A DNA stretch of 64,000 nt from CADEEN01 sp963738425 (GTDB lineage: Bacteria > Pseudomonadota > Gammaproteobacteria > Burkholderiales > Burkholderiaceae_C). The position numbers and the translations under genes were made by a program. Each line of letters begins with the position of its first letter. Within the stretch, counting starts at the first letter, position 1. The notes under the pieces are model-generated. The model worked only from the letters and a program-made list of their open reading frames with translations. It was not told where the DNA came from and made no database searches. Shown piece by piece: positions 24,181 to 32,306 of this stretch. The DNA lies in the NCBI GenBank assembly GCA_963738425.1, contig CAVTWT010000038.1:33195-97194 (forward strand), in the 5' to 3' direction.

Positions 24181-25046
24181 GGCTGCGGTTCGCGGCCGTG
24201 CTGGCCCTGTCCTGCGTGGGTGTTGCTCACGCCGCCACGCTGCAAGCCACGACCGAGGAGCCGCGCGCCTTCGGCCACCAGGTCGGTGATGTCGTGCAGC
24301 GCCGCATCACGGTCGAAGTCCCTGACGGCCTGGTGCTCGACGAGAACAGCCTGCCGCGACCCGGCGCGCGTGGCCGGGCCTTGGAGCTGCGGGCGGTGCG
24401 TCGCAGCACCGGCCTACAGCGCACGCAGCTCGAGCTCGACTACCAGGTCTTTCTGTCGCCCGCCGAGGTGCGCACCCTGGAGCTGCCGGCGCTGACGCTG
24501 CGCTACGACGGCCAGCCGCGTGCGCAGGAGGTGCGCATCGACGCCTGGCCGGTGACGGTCGCGCCGCTGGTGCCTGTGGAGGTGTCGCCACGCACCGGCC
24601 TGGGCGAGTTGCAGCCCGATGCCGCGCCGCCGTTGATCGACACGCGGGCGCAGGGCGGGCGGCTGCTGGCCTACGCGGCCCTGCTGACGGCGCTGCTGGC
24701 GTACCTGGCCGTCGTCTATTTCGGATTGCCGTGGTGGGGCGCGCAGCGGCGGCCGTTTGCCATGGCTTGGCGTCAACTGAATGATGAGCCCGCAATGCCG
24801 TGGCGGGAAGCCTGCCAGCGGGTGCATGCGGCCCTGAATCAAAGCGCGGGCGAGACTCTGTTCGAGCACGGCGTCGATCGCTTCACCGCCCAGCACACTG
24901 GCTTCGCGCCGTTGAAGTCAGACATCGTGCGCTTCCTGCGGTTGTCGCAGCGCGAGTTTTTCGAAGGTGGTGTGCGCGAGGCCAGCGATGAAGCCTGGCT
25001 CATGGACTTCTGCAGGCGTTGCCGCAGTGCGGAGCGTGGCTCGTGA
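24177..25046 (+). CDS. mxaA: MxaA-like membrane protein
   Basis: A 289-residue protein with a cleavable signal (MRLRFAAVLALSCVGVAHAA), a periplasmic beta-rich domain (about 20-155) and one transmembrane segment (LLAYAALLTALLAYLAVVYF, about 161-180). A cytoplasmic tail with AMPWREACQRVHAALN follows. MxaA belongs to the set needed to load calcium into MxaFI in other methylotrophs. Here no mxaF is seen, so its client is either XoxF or a dehydrogenase elsewhere. It is coupled to mxaS and mxaC by four-base overlaps. Confidence 0.85.
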   Translation: MRLRFAAVLALSCVGVAHAATLQATTEEPRAFGHQVGDVVQRRITVEVPDGLVLDENSLPRPGARGRALELRAVRRSTGLQRTQLELDYQVFLSPAEVRTLELPALTLRYDGQPRAQEVRIDAWPVTVAPLVPVEVSPRTGLGELQPDAAPPLIDTRAQGGRLLAYAALLTALLAYLAVVYFGLPWWGAQRRPFAMAWRQLNDEPAMPWREACQRVHAALNQSAGETLFEHGVDRFTAQHTGFAPLKSDIVRFLRLSQREFFEGGVREASDEAWLMDFCRRCRSAERGS

Positions 25047-26083
25047 GCTTTGACGACCCGTGGCTGTTGTGCCTGCTGCCGCTGGCACTGTTGCCGCTCT
25101 TGCGCCGGCCGGGACAGCCGATGTCCAATGGCTGGCTGGCGCTGGCGCCGCGAGATGCTGTGTCCACCGCCGTCGGCCGCGCCCTGCGCGCAGTCGCGGC
25201 ACTGGCCATCGCCGCGCTGGTCGTGGCCATGGCCGGGCCGCACCGGGCCGAGTATTTCGTCGAGCGCACCGGCAAAGGCGCCGAGATCGTGCTGCTGCTC
25301 GACCGCAGCCGCAGCATGGACCAGGGCTTTGCGGGTGCCAGGCCGCCGGCGGGCGCGCGCACGACCGGTCCGGAAGCCCTCGACTACTACTTCTCGCAAG
25401 CGCCAGCGCGTCTGCGCGACTCCAAGGGCAAGGTGGCGCGGCAGCTGCTCACCGAGTTCACCACGCAGCGACCCGACGACCGCTTTGCGCTGGTCGTGTT
25501 CTCGACGTTGCCGATGCCGGTGCTCGGCTTCACGCATCACGGCGAGGTGATCCAGGCTGCCATTGCGGCCGGCAACATCGGCCGCGGTTTGTCGGAAACC
25601 AACATCGGCCTGGCGCTCGAATCGGCACTCGGCCTGTTCACCGACCGGCCCTTTACCGGCTCGCGCATTGTGCTGCTGGTGTCCGACGGCGGTGACCGCA
25701 TCGACCCCGATCTGCGCGAGCGGCTGTCGCACGAAGCGCGCAAGCATCGTGCGGCGATCTACTGGATCTACCTGCGCTCGGCCAACAGCCCGGGCCTGCG
25801 CCCCGGGCCCAACGATTCCCCGAATGCCATCGAGAGCGTGCCCGAGATGATGCTGAATCGCTTCTTCGAATCGCTCGAAACACCTTACCGTGTCTACGAA
25901 GCGGGCGACGCCGAAGCGTTGCGCCAGGCCATTGCCGACGTCAACCGGCTCGAAAACCTGCCGATGCGCTACCAGGAGCTGGTGCCGCGGCGCGACCTCG
26001 AGCCGTGGTGCCACGCGCTGGCGCTGGCCTGCGTGCTGCTGCTGCTGGCGGCCCAGCGGCTGGAGATTCGCCGATGGGCCTGA
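25043..26083 (+). CDS. mxaC: MxaC-like von Willebrand factor A membrane protein
   Basis: A 346-residue inner-membrane protein that starts with GTG in a four-base overlap with mxaA. Transmembrane helices at about 7-22 and 50-66 and near the C terminus (ALALACVLLLLAAQ) flank a vWA domain with the metal-ion adhesion motif DRSRS (87-91) and a DGG loop (VLLVSDGGDRI, about 216). This matches BatA-like MxaC proteins, which with MxaA, MxaK and MxaL assemble the dehydrogenase. It overlaps mxaK by ten bases. Confidence 0.87.
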   Translation: MSFDDPWLLCLLPLALLPLLRRPGQPMSNGWLALAPRDAVSTAVGRALRAVAALAIAALVVAMAGPHRAEYFVERTGKGAEIVLLLDRSRSMDQGFAGARPPAGARTTGPEALDYYFSQAPARLRDSKGKVARQLLTEFTTQRPDDRFALVVFSTLPMPVLGFTHHGEVIQAAIAAGNIGRGLSETNIGLALESALGLFTDRPFTGSRIVLLVSDGGDRIDPDLRERLSHEARKHRAAIYWIYLRSANSPGLRPGPNDSPNAIESVPEMMLNRFFESLETPYRVYEAGDAEALRQAIADVNRLENLPMRYQELVPRRDLEPWCHALALACVLLLLAAQRLEIRRWA

Positions 26084-26616
26084 TCTCTCGCCGCACGACG
26101 CGTTGGGTGTGGTGGCTGCTGGCCGCGACCACCGTGGCCGCGGCTGTCGATGGCGCGCTGTGGCTGCGCGATCAGCGCCGCAATGCGCAGATCGTCAGTG
26201 GCACCGTGCCGGTCGATCAGACCGGCTTGCCGGCGCCGATGCAATTTGCCCAGGCCCATGCGCTGGCGGCCAGCGGCGCCGACGAGGCAGCGCTGAACCG
26301 CTACGGCACGCTGCAAGGCGACTCGCCGCTCGGCCAGGCGGCGCGCTACAACAGCGCCAACCTGCTGATGCGGCAGGCCGTGGCTTTGCGCGAGGCCGAG
26401 CATCCCGGTCAGGCGCTGGCGCTGATCGAACTGGCCAAGGAGCACTACCGCGATGTCTTGCGGCACGACCCTGGCCACTGGGACGCTCGCTACAACCTGG
26501 AGCGCGCGCAGCGCCTGGTCCCCGACCCCGAAGAGGCCGAGTTCCCTGCGGCGTCGGACCGGCGCGCCGAGCGTGCGGCAACGACGATGCGCGGCTATTC
26601 GCCGGGCCTGCCATGA
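26074..26616 (+). CDS. mxaK: MxaK-like protein
   Basis: A 180-residue membrane-anchored periplasmic protein: one N-terminal transmembrane segment (WVWWLLAATTVAAAVDGAL, about 11-29) and then helical TPR-like repeats (PLGQAARYNSANLLMRQA, YRDVLRHDPGHWDARYNLERA). The latter matches the MxaK pattern of a TPR partner between the two vWA proteins. Its ATG lies inside the end of mxaC and its stop overlaps the mxaL start. Confidence 0.84.
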   Translation: MGLISRRTTRWVWWLLAATTVAAAVDGALWLRDQRRNAQIVSGTVPVDQTGLPAPMQFAQAHALAASGADEAALNRYGTLQGDSPLGQAARYNSANLLMRQAVALREAEHPGQALALIELAKEHYRDVLRHDPGHWDARYNLERAQRLVPDPEEAEFPAASDRRAERAATTMRGYSPGLP

Positions 26617-27521
26617 GCTGGACCCTGATGGCGGCCGCGTTGGCGCTGCTGGCCACGTTCGCGCAACCGAGCTGGACGCTCGAGCGGCCCCGCTTCGAGC
26701 ATGTGGTCGTGCTCGACGTGACACAGAGCATGAACGTGCAGGACGAGATCTGGGAAGGGCGGCCGGTGTCGCGGCTCGAAGCGGCCAAGGCGGCGCTGCG
26801 CCAGGCGACCGAGTCGCTGCCGTGCGGCTCGAAGATCGGCTGGGCGATCTTCACCGAGTACCGCGCGTACCTGCTGTTCACGCCGGTCGAGGTCTGCGCG
26901 CACCGCGCTGAGCTGCGTGGGGCGCTGGAGCGCATCCACAGCCACATGGCCTGGTCGGGCAACAGCGAAGTGGCCAAAGGGCTGCACAGCGCCGTCGGCA
27001 TCGCGCGCCAGTTGCCCGGCACGCCGTCGTTGGTTTTCGTGACCGACGGTCATGAGGCGCCGCCGCTCGATCCGAACCAGCGGCCGGCATTCGACGACAA
27101 GCCCGGCGAAGTGGCCGGCGTGATCGTCGGCGTCGGCGCCTTGAAACCGTCGCCGATTCCGAAGACCGACGCGCTCGGACGCCCGCTCGGTTTCTGGGGT
27201 GCTGACGATGTGGCGCAGACGAACCCGCACCTGCCGAACCGCGACCTCAACGGCCGCGATGAAGTGCCTGCGGCTTCCCTCGGCGCCACGCGCGGCAGTG
27301 AACACCTGTCGTCGCTGCGCGAGGGCTACTTGCGTTTGCTCGCCAGCGAGAACGGCCTGGCGTTTGTGCGCCTGCGTGGCGACGAGGTCAGCGCGGCGCT
27401 GCGCTCACCGGCATTGTCGAGGCCGGTGAAGACTGCAGTCGATCTGCGCACCGGACTCGCGGCGCTGGCATTGGTGCTGCTGTTATGGCAGTGGCTGCCG
27501 CGGCGGCGGCGATCAGCTTGA
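26613..27521 (+). CDS. mxaL: MxaL-like von Willebrand factor A protein
   Basis: A 302-residue membrane protein: signal-anchor at 3-18, vWA domain with MIDAS variant DVTQS at 35-39, LVFVTDGHEAPPL (about 137-149) and a C-terminal transmembrane helix (TGLAALALVLLLWQWLP). MxaL pairs with MxaC in dehydrogenase maturation in the mxa model. It closes the mxaRSACKL run. Its last bases overlap the 3' end of the wax ester synthase-like gene on the other strand by nine bases. Start is ATG within the mxaK stop. Confidence 0.87.
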   Translation: MSWTLMAAALALLATFAQPSWTLERPRFEHVVVLDVTQSMNVQDEIWEGRPVSRLEAAKAALRQATESLPCGSKIGWAIFTEYRAYLLFTPVEVCAHRAELRGALERIHSHMAWSGNSEVAKGLHSAVGIARQLPGTPSLVFVTDGHEAPPLDPNQRPAFDDKPGEVAGVIVGVGALKPSPIPKTDALGRPLGFWGADDVAQTNPHLPNRDLNGRDEVPAASLGATRGSEHLSSLREGYLRLLASENGLAFVRLRGDEVSAALRSPALSRPVKTAVDLRTGLAALALVLLLWQWLPRRRRSA

Positions 27522-28991
27522 CTTGCGCTTGCGCGGCGCTGCGGGCGCACTCGTCTTGCGCGGTGCGCGCTTCTTCGCCGGCTTCAAGATCAGCCGCTCC
27601 AGCTCCTCGAACGCTTCGCCGGTGTAGACCGCGATGCGCTGCATGTGCGGCAGCGTGCTGTGGCAGCCGGTGAAGCCGAAGGCCATGCTGCCGGCGTAGC
27701 TCTGGCAGGTGATGTTGATCGCCTGGCCGTGCGTGACGACAGACACGGGGTAGTTGGCGAGCAGCTCGGCGCCGCGGAAGTACAGAGGCTTGTCGGGGCC
27801 TGGCACGTTGGAGATCGTGATGTTGAACACCGGCCGCGTGCGCCCGGCCAGGCCGGTCAGCAGGCCGAGAATGGTCGGGCCCATCAAGGCGATGGTGTAG
27901 TTGGACATCGCGGCGCGCGGCAGGCTTTGCACATGCGACTTGGCGGCCTTGACCGAGGCGCCGATGGCGGCCAGGCGTTCGAGCGGGTCCTCGATGTCGG
28001 TGCCGAGCGTGGCGATGATGAAGGTGATCGCGTTGCCCGTGCCTTCATCGTCTTTGGGCCGCACCGACACCGGGATACCGGCGGTGAGCGCCCCTTCGGG
28101 CAGGTCGCCGCTGTCTTCGAGGAATCGACGCAACGCGCCACCGCACATCGCCAGCACGATGTCGTTGAGCGTGCAGTCAGCGGCGGTGGCCAGCGCCTTC
28201 ATGCGCTCCATTGAAAATTGCTGTGTGGCAAAGCGGCGCTTGGAACGCACACGGCCATTGATCGTTGCTCCGGCCGCGCCGAAGGGAATGCGCAGATCGG
28301 TGTCGACGTCCTTGGTGATGCGCAGCATCTTGCCGAAGGCCAGCAACAATTGCGGCACGGTGCCGACCTGCCCTCGCAGCGCTTCGATCGCGCCGGCCAT
28401 GGCGTTGGCGAAGGTCGGCGCCTTGGTGTCGCGCTCGGGGTTCTGAGTCGCTCCCTTGCGGGACGACAAACCCGTGGCCCAGAACGGCGGCATCGACAGG
28501 CTTTTCTCCGGATCGGCGCTCATCAGGCGCTGCAAAAGCTTCATGCCGCTGACGCCGTCGATCAGCGAGTGGTGCATCTTCATGTACATCGCGAAGCGGC
28601 CGCCTTCGAGGCCTTCGATCAGCGTGCATTCCCATGGCGGTCGCGACAGGTCGAGCGGCTGGCTGTGCAGGCGTGCGATCAGCTCGCCGAGCTCGCGCTC
28701 GCCGCCAGGGTAGGGCAGCGCGGTATGGCGCAGGTGCGCTTCGAGGTCGATCTCGTCGTCTTCGATCCAGTAGTGAACCGGGCTCTTCAGGATCGACGAC
28801 TTGAGCTTGCGGTTCCACGGTGCTTCGAACTCGCGGTGCTTGCGGAACTCGGCCATCAGGTCGCGCAGGAAGTCCGGCGGCGCGTTCTTCGGCAGCTTGA
28901 ACGGCATCAGTGCGCCGACATGCATCGGCGTCTCGCGCGATTCGGTGTACAGCCACGAGGCGTCGAGCGGGTTGAGTCTGATAGCTGTCAT
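27513..28991 (-). CDS. WS/DGAT-family wax ester synthase/diacylglycerol acyltransferase
   Basis: A 492-residue bifunctional acyltransferase of the wax ester/triacylglycerol storage lipid family. The active site HHSLIDG is at 140-146 (HHxxxDG, with His as general base). Other hallmarks are PLDLSRPPWE (112-121), NDIVLAMCGGALRRFL, and the NVPGP motif in ITISNVPGPDKPLYF near residue 400. The Lys/Arg-rich C terminus (KKRAPRKTSAPAAPRKRKS) may aid membrane contact. It lies downstream of hppA on the same strand but behind an intrinsic terminator, so it probably has its own promoter in that short gap. Confidence 0.9.
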   Translation of the reverse strand: MTAIRLNPLDASWLYTESRETPMHVGALMPFKLPKNAPPDFLRDLMAEFRKHREFEAPWNRKLKSSILKSPVHYWIEDDEIDLEAHLRHTALPYPGGERELGELIARLHSQPLDLSRPPWECTLIEGLEGGRFAMYMKMHHSLIDGVSGMKLLQRLMSADPEKSLSMPPFWATGLSSRKGATQNPERDTKAPTFANAMAGAIEALRGQVGTVPQLLLAFGKMLRITKDVDTDLRIPFGAAGATINGRVRSKRRFATQQFSMERMKALATAADCTLNDIVLAMCGGALRRFLEDSGDLPEGALTAGIPVSVRPKDDEGTGNAITFIIATLGTDIEDPLERLAAIGASVKAAKSHVQSLPRAAMSNYTIALMGPTILGLLTGLAGRTRPVFNITISNVPGPDKPLYFRGAELLANYPVSVVTHGQAINITCQSYAGSMAFGFTGCHSTLPHMQRIAVYTGEAFEELERLILKPAKKRAPRKTSAPAAPRKRKSS

Positions 28992-29007
28992 GAACGTTCC
29001 TGCAAAG

Positions 29008-29037
29008 AAAAAGGGCCGGCATGACCCGGCCCTTTGA
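29008..29037 (-). terminator. Intrinsic terminator after hppA
   Basis: Ten-pair hairpin AAAGGGCCGG (29010-29019) with CCGGCCCTTT (29026-29035), six-base loop. Read leftward it is followed by TTTTTCTTTGCA, a typical U-run, so it ends the hppA transcript before the acyltransferase gene. Confidence 0.85.
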
Positions 29038-29059
29038 GTGTGGCGCAAGCCAACACGAA

Positions 29060-31537
29060 TTACATCAGCTTGACCTCGACCCGGCGCGCATCGTCGGCGC
29101 TGCCGGCGTTGAGCTGTTCGGGCTTCTTGGTCTCGATGCGGTCTTCAGCCACGCCTGCAGCCTTGAGCGCATCGCGCACGGCAAACGCGCGCTGCTTGGC
29201 CAGCTCGGCGTTCTTTGCCGGGTCGCCGCTGGCGTCATGAAAACCGCTGATGACCAGCTTGCCAGACCCCGCTTTTGCCGCCGTGGCGAGCTTGGCAATC
29301 TCTGCTGCCGCGTTGGCCGGCAGATCGGCCTTGGCCACATCGAAGAAAAACTTGGCTTGAGCCGGTGCCGCAGCCGCCACAGGGGCGGCCGCCAGCGTGG
29401 TTGCCACTGGCACCGGCGTTGCCGTCACCACCGGCGCCACCGTCGCCGCAGGTGCGGCATGCGACGTCACGGCCTTCGTCTCCACGCCCGTCGGCAGCAG
29501 CGGCACGATCAACAGCGCCACGATGTTGATGATCTTGATCAGCGGGTTCACGGCCGGACCGGCGGTGTCCTTGTACGGATCGCCGACGGTGTCACCGGTG
29601 ACGGCGGCCTTGTGCGCTTCGCTGCCCTTGCCGCCGTGGTGGCCGTCTTCGATGTACTTCTTCGCGTTATCCCAGGCGCCGCCGCCGGTGCACATCGAGA
29701 TGGCAACGAACAGGCCGGTGACGATGGTGCCCATCAGCAGGCCGCCGAGCGCCGCGGCGCCGAGCGTCAGGCCGACCACGATCGGCACGACCACGGGCAG
29801 CAACGACGGGACGATCATTTCCTTGATCGCCGCGCTGGTCAGCATGTCGACAGCGGCGCTGTAGTCGGGCTTGCGCTTGCCGGCCATGATCTGGCCGTCG
29901 GCAAACTGGCGACGCACTTCGACCACCACCGAGCCGGCAGCGCGGCCGACGGCTTCCATCGCCATCGCACCGAAAAGGTAGGGAATCAGGCCGCCGATGA
30001 ACAGGCCGACGATCACTTTGGGGTCGCTCAGGTCGAAGCTGACGGACATGCCGCGGCCTTCGAGCGAATGCGTGTAGTCGGCGAACAGCACCAGCGCGGC
30101 CAGACCGGCCGAGCCGATGGCATAGCCCTTGGTCACCGCCTTGGTGGTGTTGCCGACCGCGTCGAGCGGGTCGGTCACGTCGCGCACGCTCTTCGGCAGC
30201 TCGGCCATTTCAGCAATGCCGCCGGCGTTGTCGGTGATTGGGCCGTAGGCGTCGAGCGCGACGACGATGCCGGCCATGCTCAGCATCGAGGTTGCCGCCA
30301 CGGCAATGCCGTACAGCCCCGCGAGGTTGTACGAGACCAGGATGGCGACGCAGACGAACAGCACCGGCCACGCGGTCGAGCGCATCGACACGCCGAGGCC
30401 GGCAATGATGTTGGTGCCATGGCCGGTGGTCGAGGCCGCGGCGATGTGCTGCACCGGCTTGTACTGCGTGCCGGTGTAGTACTCGGTGATCCAGACCATC
30501 GCGGCCGTCAACACGAGGCCGACGGCGCAGGCGCCGAACAGTTTCATGTGCGTGCCGGCGCCGAGCGCGTCGGCGGGCATGACGGCGGTGGTGACGAAAT
30601 AGAAGGCAATCAGCGACAGCACGCCGGCCACAGCCAAGCCTTTGTACAGCGCTGGCATCACGTTCTTCATGCCCGGGCTGGCCTTGACGAAGCTGCAGCC
30701 GATGATCGAGGCGATGATCGACACGCCACCGAGCAGCAACGGGTAGACCACCGCGGCCATCGGCGCGGCGGTGACGACGAGGGCACCGAGCGCCATCGTC
30801 GCGATCAGCGTCACGGCATAGGTCTCGAACAGGTCGGCGGCCATGCCGGCGCAGTCGCCGACGTTGTCACCGACGTTGTCGGCGATCACCGCCGGGTTGC
30901 GCGGGTCGTCTTCCGGGATGCCGGCTTCGACCTTGCCCACCAGATCGGCGCCGACGTCGGCGCCCTTGGTGAAGATGCCGCCACCGAGTCGCGCGAAGAT
31001 CGAGATCAGCGACGAGCCGAAAGCAAAGCCGAGCATCGGCTTCAGCACCGAGGCCAGGCTCTTGTCTGGTGTGTACTGGCCGTTCAAGACCGTGAACCAG
31101 AAGAACAGACCAACACCCAACAGGCCCAGGCCGACGACCAGCATGCCGGTGATCGCGCCGCCCTTGAAGGCGACATCGAGCGCGGGGCCGATGCCCTTGG
31201 TGGCGGCTTGCGCGGTGCGCACGTTGGCCTTGACCGAGACGTTCATGCCGATGAAGCCGCAGGCACCCGAGAGCACGGCGCCGAGCACGAAGCCGGTGGC
31301 GGTGGTGGTGTCGAGGAAGAACGCGATGGCAATTGCGAGCACCACGCCGACGATGGCAATCGTCTTGTACTGCCGGGCCAGATAGGCCGCGGCGCCTTGC
31401 TGCACCGCACCGGCGATCTCCTGCATGCGCGCGTTGCCGGCGTCCTGCTTCAGGATCCAACTGCGCTGAAAAAATCCGTACAACACGGCGGCTACACCGC
31501 AAGCCAGCGCTACATACAGCGCCATGGTCGTTGACAT
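29060..31537 (-). CDS. hppA: Membrane pyrophosphatase HppA fused to an OmpA-like C-terminal domain
   Basis: Polytopic inner-membrane proton pump driven by pyrophosphate hydrolysis (825 residues). The catalytic loops are DVGADLVGKVEAGIPEDDPR, DNVGDNVGDCAGMAADLFE and DAYGPITDNAGGIAEM. GNTTKA carries Lys where potassium-dependent enzymes have Ala, so it is the potassium-independent, proton-pumping type. Residues about 1-685 are the normal enzyme. They are followed by an Ala/Val/Pro-rich linker (about 690-725) and an OmpA/MotB-like domain with FFFDVAKADLP, LVISGFHDASGD, NAELAKQRAFAVRDAL and a final RRVEVKL. That domain usually binds peptidoglycan. The gene is divergent from soluble pyrophosphatase 196 bases away. 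Confidence 0.93.
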   Translation of the reverse strand: MSTTMALYVALACGVAAVLYGFFQRSWILKQDAGNARMQEIAGAVQQGAAAYLARQYKTIAIVGVVLAIAIAFFLDTTTATGFVLGAVLSGACGFIGMNVSVKANVRTAQAATKGIGPALDVAFKGGAITGMLVVGLGLLGVGLFFWFTVLNGQYTPDKSLASVLKPMLGFAFGSSLISIFARLGGGIFTKGADVGADLVGKVEAGIPEDDPRNPAVIADNVGDNVGDCAGMAADLFETYAVTLIATMALGALVVTAAPMAAVVYPLLLGGVSIIASIIGCSFVKASPGMKNVMPALYKGLAVAGVLSLIAFYFVTTAVMPADALGAGTHMKLFGACAVGLVLTAAMVWITEYYTGTQYKPVQHIAAASTTGHGTNIIAGLGVSMRSTAWPVLFVCVAILVSYNLAGLYGIAVAATSMLSMAGIVVALDAYGPITDNAGGIAEMAELPKSVRDVTDPLDAVGNTTKAVTKGYAIGSAGLAALVLFADYTHSLEGRGMSVSFDLSDPKVIVGLFIGGLIPYLFGAMAMEAVGRAAGSVVVEVRRQFADGQIMAGKRKPDYSAAVDMLTSAAIKEMIVPSLLPVVVPIVVGLTLGAAALGGLLMGTIVTGLFVAISMCTGGGAWDNAKKYIEDGHHGGKGSEAHKAAVTGDTVGDPYKDTAGPAVNPLIKIINIVALLIVPLLPTGVETKAVTSHAAPAATVAPVVTATPVPVATTLAAAPVAAAAPAQAKFFFDVAKADLPANAAAEIAKLATAAKAGSGKLVISGFHDASGDPAKNAELAKQRAFAVRDALKAAGVAEDRIETKKPEQLNAGSADDARRVEVKLM

Positions 31538-31733
31538 GAAGATCGCTCCTTCCGAACCTTTGATTAGGGTTTACTTCTTGATGGGCAGCCGGCCACAACC
31601 GGTACAACCCAGGATGCTAAGCGATCAACATGACGCGGCCGCCCCTGTGTTTTCCCCGCGCCACACGCGTGTGTCAGGCCGCTGCAAGGGCGAGACCTAG
31701 AATGCGGGTTATCCCTGTTCAAAGAAGACTTCC
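31538..31733. promoter_or_regulatory. Divergent intergenic region hppA / ppa
   Basis: 196 bases separating two pyrophosphatase genes transcribed apart from each other. The hppA ribosome site (GGAGCGATCTTC on the minus strand) is recognisable; ppa lacks a strong one (AAGAAGACTTCC). No operator or RNA structure was found. Confidence 0.5.
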
Positions 31734-32306
31734 ATGAGCCTGCACAACGTCATGCCCGGCGCCAAGGTCCCCGATGAGTTCAACGTGATCATCGAGATCC
31801 CGATGAATGCGGACCCGATCAAGTACGAGGTCGATGAAGAAAGCGGCGCGCTGTTCGTCGATCGCTTCATGGGCACTGCGATGCATTACCCGTGCAACTA
31901 CGGCTACATCCCACAGACGCTGGCCGATGACGGCGACCCGGTGGACGTGCTGGTGATCACGCCGGTGCCGCTGATCCCGGGCGTGGTCTGTGCATGCCGG
32001 CCGCTGGGCATTCTGAAAATGGAAGACGAGGCCGGCGGCGACAGCAAGCTGATCGCCGTGCCGACCGACAAGCTGTTGCCGATCTACACGCAGTGGAAGA
32101 CACACCTGGACCTGAACCCGGCGCGTCTGAAGACCATTCAGCATTTCTTCGAGCACTACAAGGACCTCGAAGAGGGCAAGTGGGTCAAGGTGCTGGGCTG
32201 GGAAGGACCGGAAAGCGCGAAGCAGGAGATTCGCGACGGCATGGTCGCGTGGGCCAAGCGGCTTGAGAAGCGCAGCGGCGCCGACCGGCGCGCTATCAAG
32301 CCCTGA
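31734..32306 (+). CDS. ppa: Soluble inorganic pyrophosphatase
   Basis: Cytoplasmic family I pyrophosphatase (190 residues) that hydrolyses PPi released by biosynthesis. Active-site residues are seen in IPMNADPIKYEVDEESG, HYPCNYGYIPQT and the metal-binding DDGDPVDVLV (about 65-74); a further Lys/Tyr set lies in QHFFEHYKDLE. Length and motifs are normal. It is a monocistronic gene divergent from the membrane pyrophosphatase gene hppA, so the cell has both a heat-dissipating and an energy-conserving PPi sink, likely with different expression. Confidence 0.96.
   Translation: MSLHNVMPGAKVPDEFNVIIEIPMNADPIKYEVDEESGALFVDRFMGTAMHYPCNYGYIPQTLADDGDPVDVLVITPVPLIPGVVCACRPLGILKMEDEAGGDSKLIAVPTDKLLPIYTQWKTHLDLNPARLKTIQHFFEHYKDLEEGKWVKVLGWEGPESAKQEIRDGMVAWAKRLEKRSGADRRAIKP

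Noticed and set aside
29021..31534. An 837-codon open frame opposite hppA
   Set aside because: Rich in His, Arg, Gly and Asp in low-complexity runs, typical of the antisense of a membrane protein gene.
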